Origin: Sacculina carcini
Lineage: Eukaryota; Arthropoda; Thecostraca; Sacculinidae
NCBI GenBank assembly: GCA_916048095.2
Contig: OU696574.1
Span: forward strand, 10,036,087 to 10,100,086
DNA: 64,000 bases
Reading direction: 5' to 3'
Shown here one piece after another: positions 32,346-46,885 of the stretch. Under the pieces are notes generated by a model. That model saw nothing but the letters and a program-made list of their open reading frames with translations. It was not told the DNA's origin and made no database searches. A program made the translations under genes and the position numbers. Positions within the stretch are counted from its first letter, which is position 1; every line of letters begins with the position of its first letter.

Positions 32346-33106
32346 ATGAGATACGTGGGCAGAGCACTGGAGGCCGCCCTCGGGTAAACATATGTCGGAA
32401 TGGCCGCTTTTGTCGTACACTAGCACCACCTAGCGGCAGTTATAGGAACTATACAGCGACCTGGCCAATATTAGTCGTCTCAATTGACGAATTTGAGTGC
32501 AAATCGATTGTTTCGAGGTTGATAACCTCAAAAACAGAACGACGCACTGATTCTAGTTATAATGGGTGTCTCGTAGAGGAATTCACAAGTTAGCCCAAAA
32601 TTCCGATGAGCAATTCATGTTAGCATTGCCTAGTACAGGTAACTTGATGATGTCAATTGGCTTATGAAATTTCTTCCCAGCATGGAGCTTACCTGATGAA
32701 CCCAATCCAATATTACTCTCGTGCAAATTCAATTAATGATAAAAAATATAATTACCTTTCGCATAGATACAACACGAGATATGTGTATAAAAAAGCTAAG
32801 CATGACAGAAAGCGTTTTTAAATTACCCAGAATTTCAAAATATAAAAGAATTATGTAGAGTGTTCAAGTATGCAAACCACCCCATATGTATGAGGATATG
32901 GATTCGTTCATTCATTTCATTTTTGGCGTATTTCGAACGTGAAAATATGAAACAAAACGTGGATGTAAGAAAAAGTCAGGCGAAAGAAGCCGTATAGTTC
33001 ACCGCGCTGTATTTACTGTGAGGTAGAATTCGCAACTGAATGCCACAAGTTTTCACGACCTTTACGTCATTTCTGAGATGCAAATTCCTTGAGGATCACT
33101 CTAGGG

Positions 33107-33998
33107 CAAGGGGTTTTAACCGGGGGTGCTGGTACCCCTAGCAGGTGCGAACCCGATAGCTAAATGGTGCAATGACTCATGTGAAAAAATTGGATTTTTT
33201 TTTACTGTTTTCACCTATACTTTATTTATTTATTAAACACAATCAACAGGATATATATGTATATTCCAATTACAGGTTGGCGCACATCATAGTACTCTCT
33301 CTCACACACTCACCGGCGCACACACACACACACATACAGACACAAATGATGAACATACAAAACACACGATTAAGAGCATGAGTAAATTGTCAAATCTTAA
33401 TACATAATAATAAAACGCTAGTGGCACGCATTTCTTACGGCTCGCCTACTGTCGGGAATAGGTCGATGGTAGGATGGAAATTTACTGTGCTATTGACATA
33501 ATGGGGAATGCGAGATGCCCATAGATTGTTTATGACCTTAGTGCGCGTTTTATGGACGTGGAAGGGGTCCCTGGGTATGGTTCCTAATCTGGGCACTCTC
33601 AAGCCCACTCTGGAGAAAATCATCTCCATCTGTCTGAATCTGATCTGTCTACTGTAATCTGATCTGTCTACTTCATTGTGTACAATGGAATGGAGGAAAG
33701 CGGCATGCAACCATTGTCTGCGCTTATCCAGTGGTTGCAAATTGTAGCCGCTGCTGACATCGTACCTATATCTATACTTTGTGTTTTTCGTTCCAAAACT
33801 AATTTTTGCTTAAACCTCTTGAAGGAACTGAGTATTGAATGGAAAAAGTTTTCTTATGAGGTTCTCTTTCTTATCAGTACGTTTTCCTATTTGTATTTTC
33901 ATCCGTTTCATATGTAGCTATCAATAATCCAGGGCGTGCGAGATTCGACTGCTGATTTGATAAGATGCGAACGCTGAAAAAAAAGTTGAGAATCACTG
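33107..33998. mobile_element. hAT-type non-autonomous element (~890 bp)
   Basis: The left end CAAGGGGTTTTAACCGG and the right end (inverse of CAGTGATTCTCAACTTTTT) are flanked by CTCTAGGG and GTCTAGAG, matching at 6 of 8 positions. No intact transposase is present. Confidence 0.55.
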
Positions 33999-34009
33999 GT
34001 CTAGAGAAA

Positions 34010-35280
34010 ATCACGAGCTATGTTAGGAAATGGCACACATTTCCCGCCAATAGACGCTTTCCTAGGGAAACTGCAAAAGGCAATTGTTGTCAGCAATAGC
34101 GAAACAAAACTTTATGTGGACAAAATTCAACTACAAACAACTCCATTTGTACAGTCCAAGATATAACTGATTACGACCACTATTATATTATATTTTTTAT
34201 TCCACTATTAAGGGATCCTATTTAGCCAGCAATACAGCATTTTCAGACAATAAAAATCAAATCAAACACAATTTCTCTCTGATTCGCTCAGCGTATATTC
34301 TTATCCAAACAAACAACATTTGGACCGCAGCAATAGGTGTATTACATCACATTACTCGTACATGCACATCGCAGTGTGTATGCGCGTCTGTATAAATGCA
34401 AGTGCATGTGTATGCTGCATACAAAAATGAGCCGAGAAAAAAATTAATACGATAAATAAGACGTGGAATTGTAATGAAAATGCAATGCAATTTCAAACGG
34501 CGCTGGTGTCATCATATGCCTCTCACAGTCAAGCTGTTATTTGTAGCTAAACGTTTGAATGCCTGTATTTCCGTGTGGGAAATCAGCCATAAATGAAGCC
34601 AATAAAATTGGCATTCCCCTCCAAAATTACCATAACTTAACTAACTTGACTAACTAACATAACGTATTAAGAGTAAAACCTCACGTATTCAGCATATACT
34701 CAGAAAGATCATAGCGTGAAGAGTTTGAAGGTAAATGTTATATGACTTAACCAACTCAGAATAACACAAGCACACACAAAAGCACACACACATAGATATA
34801 CACGCAAAAATTATACTTGAAGCTAACGTGCAGGTCGACACACAAACATACAAATAGACAGTTAGTCTGTGAGATTCAGCAAATCGTGCGATTGGTCATT
34901 TTGTGGCAAATTCGCGGCGTAGATTGGCGAATTTTGCTCAGCGATAGTAGAGCTGCCAGACTGACTGGCAACCCTGTCCTGGACAGTTTGGCAACACGCT
35001 GCCAACGTTACACGCATTTCGGCCATGCCTTACAATACACACACACACACACACACACACAGGAAGAAAATAGGACACTAAAAAGTTGGAATAGAGATCA
35101 CATAAAGACATGCAGTAGAGAAAAAATAAAAGATGAGAAAACAACAAATGAAATAGCGCAATACTAAAACCAGAATTTTGTATAGGACAACATTAATGAA
35201 AAATAACACCAAAAGTCATATGAAACAAAGCCGATCAAGAACAAAAAATAATTAAAATAATGAACATTTACAATTATGAA
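34010..35280. other. Gene-free stretch
   Basis: This is AT-rich sequence with a (CA)n tract near 35037-35062. The frame at 34817-35167 runs into the CA tract and has no recognisable domain. Confidence 0.5.
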
Positions 35281-35845
35281 TTAATTAATATGATTTTCAA
35301 TTCAATTACCAATTAAAATATTAATAATTGACATTAATTATTAATTACCATTATTAATTAACATACCATTCTAATTCAAACACCAATTAAATTATTACTA
35401 ACTGAAATGAATTAAAATACTTTATAATTTAATCACCAATTACAACATTCTTAAATGCAATTTTATTAACTAAAACAATTTCCGATTCAATTAACAATTT
35501 AAGTATTAATTGAAATTAATTATTACATAAAATAATTTCTAATTAAATTACCAATTATAATATTTAATAATTGAAATTATGTATTAATTAAAATCCTTTA
35601 TAATTAAATTACCAATTAAAATACTACTAATTGAAATTAAGTATTACATAAAATAATTTCTAATTAAATTACCAATTATAATATTTAATAATTGAAATTA
35701 ATTATTAATTAAAATCCTTTATAATTAAATTACCAATTAAAATACTACTAATTGAAATTAAGTATTACATAAAATAATTTCTAATTAAATTACCAATTAT
35801 AATATTTAATAATTGAAATTAATTATTAATTAAAATACTTGTCGT
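35281..35845. repeat. AATTA-rich tandem repeat, ~120-bp higher-order unit
   Basis: TTTCTAATTAAATTACCAAT followed by TATAATATTTAATAATTG recurs about every 120 bp between 35530 and 35840. The array runs into the SMPD2 stop codon region, so the last exon and probably the 3' UTR abut it. Confidence 0.85.
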
Positions 35846-36900
35846 TCTGACCAGCTCGCACGCCGGCGCGTTCAATACAGTTCCACACGCTGGCCATGAA
35901 GGCAGTATAGGCGAGCACCATACAGGCGGCGATACGCACAATTGCCACCAATAAACGCCACCATTGACTTCCGTGGTTGTTGGCGGCGTCAGAGTTGGTG
36001 GCGCTAAAAATACTAGTAGCCACCAACGAGCCGAGAATAACGATCAACAACAGAACAGACACGACAGTGTAGAAAATCTGTCCGCCCCAAACAGACACAA
36101 ACAGACATATAATGTATTTATCCGTGTATAAAGAAAGACATTTCGATGGACTTCGTGGTGTAGTGGTGGCACACCCGCCTCACAAGCGGACAGAGGTCCG
36201 TGGTTCGAAACCCGGTAGAGGAGAATTTCTTTGAGTGAATTCTATAATCCCACATCCCCTGTCCACCCAGCAGTAAATGATGGTACCAGATATCAGTCAT
36301 GTGTTGTGTCATGCATTATGGGGAGGTGGAACTCTCTAATACGTCTTCCGTCCTTGTGGCGCCATAGCGTGGAGAGGGTCGGTTCTGCGGTGGCAGCGAG
36401 CTGCACGGGACACAGCTGTGTGTGTTCATAAGCTGCGACTTCTTCCCGTGTAGCAGCTGCCACTTGAGGCCTTCAACCTTTAACCTTTAAATTTTTAGGC
36501 AAAAATTCGGATGGATTTTTGTAGGTAATGAATATCATTTTCATAATAGAAATAATTTCCTCAGTATAAAAAATGGCTCAAAATAAATGTATTGATCAGT
36601 TACAAATTAGTTTTGAATTTCATATATACTCTAATTAAATATTTCATCACAGATATCATGACATACTGTTGATGTAAAACGTATTCCTATGTTTAAGATA
36701 CCCCTAATTTAAAAGTGTAAATTTAGACCAATGAAGGAATGCATGGGAAAATACGACATCTGCACACACACACGTATACACACACACACACTCACACATA
36801 CACACACACACGCAAGCACGCACACAAACACACACGTATACACACATACATATACACACACACGCAAGCACGCACACAAACACACACGTATACACACATA

Positions 36901-36971
<71 letters not shown>

Positions 36972-37106
36972 AAGTGTCTTGCCTGATCCCAGTGTAGAGA
37001 GCGCATGTATTTCTCGCACACTTCAATGGCTTGTACAAGTGCAGAGCGACCTTCAGGAGGACAACAGTCCAGCGGCACACACAAGCCCTCCCGCTCTCTA
37101 CCTGCT

Positions 37107-37186
<80 letters not shown>

Positions 37187-39571
37187 TCAAGAACGATAAA
37201 AGAGAAGAGAGAGAAAATAAAACCTTATAGACATTGCTAATACGAGTAATGCTAATTAAAGCATTATAAGACTTCACCCAGAGAAACATATTCTATTTTT
37301 TTAAAAAGGAGGGGAGATTTGATAGAGCCGAATGAGGTAAAGAAAGCTTGTTGTAAACACACACACACATATACACACACGCACATACACATACACATAC
37401 ATACATACACACACAAACACACACATATACACACACATATAACCGTAAACCTACACACACACACACACATAACATATGTATAACACACACACAAACTCAT
37501 ACATCACACACACACATAACACACAAATAACACACAAACAAACACACAGCACACAAACACATACACACACATATATATATATATATATATAACACTCAAA
37601 TAACGCATGTATAATACACACACAAGCACACACACACACAAGCACACATACACACACACACACACATACCAGAACACACACACACACACACGAACACACC
37701 TAAACACACACACATACACACACATACAACCGTACACACACACACACACATAACACATGTATAACACACACACAAGCACACACACACACATAACACTCAA
37801 ATAACACACAAACAAACACACAGCACACACACATTTATATAACGCTCTCAAATAACACTCACTCAAATAACGCATGCACAACACACACAGACAAAGGCAA
37901 GGCGTGCTACCTTCAGTCAGAGTGAGAGCCACTTGGACGGCCTCGTGGTCTGAATAGCTGAAACGCGCGCCGGGCACGCGGGGCGACAGCGGGAGACAAT
38001 GTTGCACGCGTTCAACACACACCGGCTGCTGTAGTTGAGTGTTTCGAGCGCCGGCGGCGATAAACACCAGGTCAATACGTTCGCCACATGGAGGAGGAGC
38101 GGGGTGTTTATTGGTGGCCGGTGGTGAAATCTGGCTGTGGTGACTGTGTTGGCAGGTGTAGCTGTTGTGTGGAGCCTCACAGGTGGCCGGCTCAACGCAT
38201 GCATCGTCCTGGACATGAACAAGAAGAAATAACAACACACACACACACATACACAATGCAGACACGCATAGACACACATAGCGTAAACAAAACACAAAAA
38301 CACACATAAAACACACACGCATAAACCCCCACACACACACATAACACACATATACATAACTCACACAACACACATAACATAAACACATACACACACGCAC
38401 ATATGCATACACACATGAATACTTATGACGATTACTGTGATAAAATGAAGATAAATATTATGATAATGGTTGTAAAAATAATAATAATGTTATTAATTGT
38501 ATTAATAATGACAATTATAATAATTGCAATTATTAAGCAATAACAATAATATTGCAATAATCATATTATGAAGATTACGACTGATAATGATAATGAATTA
38601 TTTTTGGTTTTTATTCATTTGAACATATATATTGCGCAATATCTACACACAATGTGTCTCAGATGCACATACATTGTACAATAATTACAACAATACAATT
38701 ACAATGCGGCGTTCAACAAACGGACACACATACATGTACAAACATTCATAAGCATATATACACAGCTCCCGAGTAGCTCAGTGGTTAGGCGCTGAACTCT
38801 CGTGTCAGAGGTTAGCGGTTCGAATCCTGGTCTGGGTTTGTTTATCAACAGCTCGGCTTGAGTCTACCGGGAGTCACCTATGTATGATGGGCACACAGTG
38901 GGGCGCGCCATATAGTCTCAACACTGGCTGTAGTGCGCGCTTAAAACACCAACAACAATTCCTTGGACTCCGTGGTGTAGTGGTAGCACACCCGCCTCGC
39001 AAGCGGGAGGACCATGGCTGGAAACCCGGCTGAGGAGAATCTCATTGGGCGAATTATATCATTAAACAGCCCCTGTCCACCCAGCAGTAAATGATGGTAC
39101 CAGATATCAGTCATGTGTTGTGTCATGCATTCTGGGGAGGTGGCCCTCTCTAATACGTCTCCCGTCCTTGTGGCGCCATAGCGTGGAGAGGGTCGATTCT
39201 GCGGTGACAGCGAACTGCACGGGACAAACCTGTGTGTGTTCATAAACTTCGGCTTCTTCCCGTGTAGCAGCTGTCACTTGAGGCATTTAAACTTTAATAA
39301 TATATACACACATACACTCGTGCATTGTGTAACAGAGAGAATTACACCCACTTGACTAGTAGACAGGTAAAACGCGTCCCTCAGACCGGAGCATTGTGTG
39401 ATCAAATTGTAGGCGAGTTCGCCGGGCGATGCGTTGAAATCGCCGGCAAACAGAGCCACATCGGCCCGGCCGGCGGTCAAACGGACAAACTGCACGGCAT
39501 CGAAACTCTGCAGCAGCCGATGACAGTGGTAGATGTCGCACGATTTGTTGTAGTTAGCGTGCAACTGATAT

Positions 39572-39614
<43 letters not shown>

Positions 39615-41485
39615 CACAGACAAACACAACATACAGACACGCACATAACATTACATTAGATATTTACACAGCGCCCCACACCCAGAGGGTCTCTAGGGCG
39701 CTGCACACACACACATTATTACATTACATTAGGTAGATATCTATATAGCGCCCTAGACATAGATGGTCTCTAGGGCGCTGCACACACACACACACACATA
39801 CACACACACACATGAGCACATTCACATGATTGTACAACTGAATGTACTTTACACTATCCGTTCGTCCAAGAGCCACGACTCGACGAATCGTTGCCTTATT
39901 AATCTGTGTTTGCTGTATAACTTGTTTTGTTGTCCATGTGTGGCAATACATCAAATTGACAAAATTGAAATTGACACACACACACACACACACACATACA
40001 CAAATATATAAATGAGCGCGGGTTACGATCCTCGTTGTTGAAGGATATCAAATGAACGCAAACTAATTGATGTTAATCTACTCACGTGTGTGATATACAG
40101 GTGCACCCTGAGCGGACCGACTTGTGCACAACACAACCCCACGCCCTTGCCGCCAAACCAATCACCATGGTGGATGTGGTGAGCAAATCCGTTGACGGCA
40201 CACCGGTGGAACAGGCAGTCGGTAAGCGGATGACGTGAAAGTACGCACATACCCGAGCCAGCGGCACCACTGTGCACAAGCACCATCGAGAAATATATGA
40301 CCGCGGAAAATTGATTGAATATTATTTATTCTCCATAAATTATTGTTATTATTATTAGTGCGTTGTTACTGTCTCATGGTGCGTTGGTACGATCTATTTC
40401 ACATGACATCTGCCTACGCCGCAAGGCGCGAAATGAAATTTTTGAAATTTTGCATTCCTTAAGGTTATAAGGTTAAAGAGTTAAGGGCCTCAAGTGACAG
40501 CTGCTACACGGGAAGAAGCCGAAGCTTATGAACACACACAGGCGTGTCCCGTGCAGCTCAATGCCACCACAGAGCCAACCCTCTCCACGCTATGGCACCA
40601 CAAGGACGGAAGACGTATTAGAGGGCCACCTCCCCAGAATGCATGACACAATACATGACTGATATCTGGTACCATCATTTACTGCTGGGTGGACAGGGGC
40701 TGTTGGATTATAGAATTCGCCTAAAGAAGTTCTCCTCCGTCGAGCTTCGAACCACGGACCTCCCGCTTGTGAGGCGGGTGTGCAACTACTACACCACGGA
40801 GTCCAGCATATTGGGGGAGCTAAGTGGAAACTGAAACAACACATCTCAAGCCATGCTAATTTCCTTTATGTTCAACTCTGTGATTTAACACACACACACA
40901 CACACACATACACACACACACACATGACTGATATCTGGTACCATCATTTACTGTTGGATTCTAGAATTCGCCCAAAGAAATTCTCCTCCGCCGGGATTCA
41001 AAGCACGGACCTCCCGCTTGTGAGGCGGTGTGCTACCACTACACCACGGAGACCAACAGAGATAACAGTCATTATAGATGAATTTTACAAATTTATTCGA
41101 CCCAAAAATCCACAAATTAATTAATCATCGCCAAAAAACAAACACAAAAAATAAATAAGTCAAGCGATTACAAATAGCTCATATAAGGAAAACAATATGA
41201 ATGCGACGCCACAAAACAAAAATAATCTTGATAAATCACAAACCACCAAGAAATAAAAAATTCAAATCAACTGATCAGACATACAATTGTTAATTGAACT
41301 ATGTAATATATGTAATCATTTCTGTGGTTGAATATATCAAATTAATTGTAAGCACAAACACTACACAGTTCAATACACTAGACGTATTACAACATAACTC
41401 CATAGCACTCGCACACACTCGCATTCGCACGTCAACACATTTTTCCCGCACATAATTCGCCTCACAGACACATACCCACCCACAT

Positions 41486-41525
<40 letters not shown>

Positions 41526-44500
41526 ACACAGACAAGCAAACAAACACTGGACGATGGCGCTCATGAAACAACATGACAGAATTGATACATTTGACAAAAC
41601 CACACTGTCAATTTCTAGTGCGTCCAATGAGGATAGCTTTGCCAATTGACACATTCAGTGACGGCGTACTCGTCTGCGGTTGGATACAGCGGAAACCAGA
41701 GCTCCAACAACACCAAAGCATTCATCGATTTCCACCGGTATCTGATGGATTAGATTCGATATGACTGAAGACACTGAGTTCACTGGTTCAAGGCGTCAAT
41801 GAGTGACATTACCTCTTCATACTTTTGTTTCGACTGAGCATCGCTCTTGATAAAGTCGTCAATTTGTCGGTACATCTCACTGGGCGCACTCGAAGACTCG
41901 GCACCAGGTGCCTGGGAGACGAATCCAGAATCGCCAACAGGTGGAAAATCGGCTGGCATGGACTGCGGCATCGCTTCAAAACCGCCTTGATCCCAAACTA
42001 ACTTGTCATCTTCCAATGTAACACGAGCTGAGTGATAGTTAGTGTCCCGGTGTGACATCACCGGTTGTGGATGACAAGGAAAGGTTGCGTCACTACAGAA
42101 TCTGGATGGAAGCTGCCACAAGTCGTACGGTGCATACTGCACTTGATCGGGAAACTCACTTGCAGCACCGTAGTCGCCAAATGAATCACTTGCCAACGTG
42201 GGCCGTTGATGGAAGGAAGTAGTGTCGTATTCAACTGCGGATCCCTGATAATAATGCCAAGCGTTTTCCTGGTTATGACCAAACACAGGATCAAATCGCT
42301 GGTAAACCACAGACGGAGCATAGGCATCGTAGGTAGCTCCAAGGTCTGCATGTGACTGGTCAGCGCCATGATCAGCAGTGAAGTCCACTTCTTCTTGTAC
42401 GACATCTCTTAGAGGTGTGATATGACTACTTGAATGCGCCAAGTTGTCAGGGTTCAGAACATGCATGTCTACATCGTTGTATTGCTCTCTTGTGTTCGAT
42501 CCTGATGGGAACACATTTGCAAAATCTCGTGTCGATTGGGAGTCAATTTCCTCACGATGTGTTACAGTGGCTGGAATCTTAGTTATAGCGTCGAAATTGA
42601 GATTCAACTCAGCAGATGTGTATAACATATCTTGGCCGAGATTTCTAGGAGGTCCAACGCGATGACCAACAACGTAAGGTACCAAAGCTTCGCCGATGAC
42701 AGTTAGAATTTTATAAAAACCTAGTCTAGGATTCCCATGAAAGTTACGCCCTTTCAAAGGATGGAAAAAAATTGACTTATCTGTGGTGAAATTGATAGAT
42801 TCAAGCTCAGTTGAAAACAACCCATGACCCAGAAGAATAACGGAACAAGACTTGTTTTTCTGCATGTAGTCTATGAAATTAACTACACGCTCATAAGAAA
42901 TAGTAGTCATTGACGAATAAGGATTGAAACTGACCAGACATAGATCAGATCTGCCCCCATTAACTCCGAACAACACTGACCAAGCAGAGTAATTAATGAA
43001 AAATTCATCCGCTGTAAAAAAATGAGGAAACTTCAATACAACGATTTTGCTGCTTCGAAACATGATCACATTCTTCTGGCCGTTGTCGGGAATTACAGAA
43101 AACGTGTTAGCAGATGTTAGCGCCGAGATAATAGAGTTGAAACGGTGACGATGAACACCAGGAGCAATATTTACGAGCACAATATCGGCTTTATCCGCGT
43201 CTATCGCCAAGCTACCAGCATCAACAAGTACATCGTCGCCAGAGGAAGTTGGAGCGAACAGTAGGTACTTGATGGCGACCGAATCAGAAGCCCGCGTTCT
43301 GTTAACGGCTGGTAAGGCGGATGAAATGAGTCGACGGTGGCTGGTTGATTGTGGATGCTGCATCTCCGATACACAACTTGCAGATGGTCGGTTTTCAACA
43401 GTCGCACGCGTGTCCCAGTACAGCACCAATTCACTGATCTTATTCTTCATCTTGCTGAACGTTCGGCGAGGAAAAAAGACGTCGTGAAAGGTCACGTGCG
43501 GATAAGCCATCTCACTGACAAACGTAGCATCACCGTAGCATTTGTTGATCAACACAGCGTCACAAGAGCGAGCGTACTTGGACAAAATGAAACAACCAAA
43601 GGCACTTTCACGATCCAGTAGTGACTTCCCTATAGCAAATGCGGTTATGTGACCCAAAAAAACAACCGGAAGACGAAGCAAGTCTTGAAGAGCTTTGGGG
43701 AAGCGCATAATATGCTCACGATTTTCTCTGGTGTTTCTCTCGTCGGAAAAGCAAATTGTGAGCGCAAACGACGTATTGTTGCATTCAGCGAGACACACGG
43801 AGAAAATCAGCGGATAATTAAGAAATTCCACGCCGATATCACCATGCACCGGAATCCTTTCAATACTGCGTATCTTGGATTTGTCGTACAACAGGATAAC
43901 GTTGTTCTTGATGTCCTGGAATACAGAGTAGGTGTATTTGTCTTGAGACGCATACGTTCTTCTAAAAAAGAAATTGGCCTCGTACCAACCCGAAGAGCGG
44001 GATGAGCTCAAAACCAGCATATCCGCTTTGCCTAATATCGAATAGTACGCCAGTGTGTCGGGTTTGGCGAACAATTTGAAGAATATTTTCTCATCGTAGA
44101 CAAAGCGAATGGATATGGCAGCGAGGTTAGTTGGCGGTACGCCGGAAAGCAACACATAAAAAACCACCAGCAGCGCGGTGAAAGAAAAGAGCTTCATTCT
44201 GACGCGTCCACATCGAGATGACGGTGAAAATAAAGGCGACCCCATGTCACCTCTGGCAAAGACAGCAGCAGAATGTAAGTCCTAATCGACGGCTATGAAA
44301 ATACCGCACCTCACGTACGTAAGCAGTGTATAGGAACGACACGAGACATTACCGCCACCTGGTGACAGCACCAATAACTAATATTCAATTATGTTCCAAA
44401 TGGGCTCATGTAGGATTGCATCAATTTAACTTTTGTCGAGCCTTTGCTCGCATATTGTGTTTGTATTTGTTTGTTCATGTATTTGTGGATGGTTTTTTTC

Positions 44501-46797
44501 AATATCAAAATATGTCTGCTTTTTTCTTCCCTGTTATATTTGGCCTTGCTAGCTGTTATATTGAGCTCCCGTTTTAATGTTATGATTACTTGTGTATCTC
44601 TTTATCACATGTTTATCGCGCCTTTGTTGATTAGTGCGTTATATCGAATACACGGTTTGTGTGTTTTCTTTGTTTGTGTTGGTTAACGCTGCAGCCATAA
44701 CACTTGTACAGTCCTTAATTTCCTCCAGGTTAGACTATTGCAACTCTCTTAATCTTCATGTTTCTTGTAAGAATACACGCTCGCTTCAGAAAATTATAAA
44801 CCAATCTTGCCGTTTTGTTTTTCTTCTTTCACCGAGAACTCCCACCTCGAAATTCATCCGCCAACTTGGATGGCTTCCTGCACGGCAGCGAATACATCAC
44901 AAGGTTTGCTGCATCATCTTCAAGATCATCCACTCCGACTCTGCTCCTCCTTATCTCCGTTCTCTTCTCACTGTTTCTGATTGTCCGGGCCGCTCACTAT
45001 CACGTAGTCTCTTCTGTCCCCGTGCTCTCAACCTGGTCTTCAAAATCTCATTTTTTCTCTGGACCTCGTTTGTTTAATGAACTTCCTCTTGAAATTCGAT
45101 GTTCTCTCTCTTACAGGTCTTTTTCAACTTATATCTGTGCATACCTTCTCGATGTCTCTTCTGTACAAAATTACATTGTGTGAACGTGACTGTTTTGATT
45201 AATTCATTCATACTGTTTTGATTCACTTTGTAAATTTGATCTGTGACCATTTTTCAGCTGTTCTCTTCTATATAGTATATCGCTGCTTTTATCTTCGTTT
45301 GTGCGATCTTTTTTTGTTCAATATACATTATGTGATACACTTTGTGACTATCTGTTTCCTGCGCTTGTGTTAATTTGACCGCTATACCAAATACAAGTGT
45401 TGTTGTTGTTGTTGTTAGCAACGTGTCAGTGTGTTTGTGTGCGCAATCGCAAGGTGAAATTTAGGACAAGAAAATTGATTCATGCAACGTTTGATTGCGC
45501 AAAATTCGATCTGAAATTCGATTATACTAAGTGTTTCAAATGTAATTTGCCTAGCCCAGTAGCGGATGTATAGAAGGACAGGCACGTTTACCCCCGGGCA
45601 AAAGCATTACTAAGTTGTCAAATGATTTATTGATTCACTAAGCTACGTTGGAAATATTGAGCGTTCTTGATTAGTTATAATCAGTTGTATATCATACGTT
45701 CTGAATCACATGAAAAATCACTTGTACTACTTCAGCGAATAAGGTTAATTTTACAGAAAATAACAAATTTGTATACCAATATATTGTCATGGTAAACTCA
45801 TATATTTATATTTGATATATTCATATTTTAGCGAAAAACATCCAAATTTCCCAAAATATAAAAGTTATATTATAGATGTCAATGACACGAAGAAAATTCA
45901 ATTTGATTCGTGTAAATTGTGTGCGCATGTTGAACACATATGGAGCCCAAGCCCAATTCAACACCAGGAGTGCACTAAAATTACAAGCACAGAAAATTTG
46001 TACATGCAAATCGATCAATTTTTGTACATTCAAATCCTATTATGGTAGATGGGACCACGGCAGGGTGGAAATAGTGCACTTGCACTCATCCCATGCTGCT
46101 GAACTTGTCTACAATTAATAATAATAATAATAATAATAATACTATTAATAATATACAAAAAATAGAAATTCGCCAAGAAAACAGCAGGAGGAGGCAATTG
46201 ATACGGCGATAACAAGATGATTTCAATTGGAAAATGAACACTTTCAACTGTGTGATATAAACGATAACGCTTTTCTTTAATGAAGGCGAAATTATTAATC
46301 AAAGTGCATAGCGGCTACATGATGGAGCTTATAACGCTTGAGCTCTTTATATGTTACTTTGTCCGTTTTATACGATGATAATAATATTAATAATATTTAT
46401 AATATTAACTAGTGCATTGATGATATCACCTCTCTTTCTCTCCCCCTCATAAAAACTGCAATTAACTAATAAAACTGTAGTAAAACTGAATAATATAACT
46501 AAAATATATGCGGCATAGCATAAGAAATTACCATCTAACATTCAATCATACTTCACAATCAATACACGACATACAGACAAATTCCTCTTTCCCCACACAC
46601 GAACCAAACTAAGAAGCTTATCATTTGTCTATGTAGGTATATCGCAGTGGAATGCATTGGAAAAAAACAGAAACAAACTCAAACGTTGTCCAGCTACAAT
46701 AAAAACTTGAAAAAACAATAGATTCAATTTTACTCTGAATAATCTGACCAATAAAAAATAAAGGATATAGTCGAGTGCGATGAGTCGTTATTGTGCT

Positions 46798-46885
<88 letters not shown>

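Noticed and set aside
36718..36983. GT donors (GTGTAT, GTATGT) for SMPD2 exon 6
   Set aside because: They would give phase 2 or 1, which does not match the phase 0 start of the last exon; the GC donor at 36982 does.
36704..38412. Long Cys/Val and His/Thr frames, including one of 302 codons
   Set aside because: They are CA-repeat artefacts; within them only the SMPD2 exon segments (36983-37101 and 37911-38208) show family sequence and splice sites.
44444..44686. Hydrophobic 80-codon frame before the LINE fragment
   Set aside because: It has a T-rich composition typical of retroposon flanks, no motif, and runs directly into the RT fragment in another frame.
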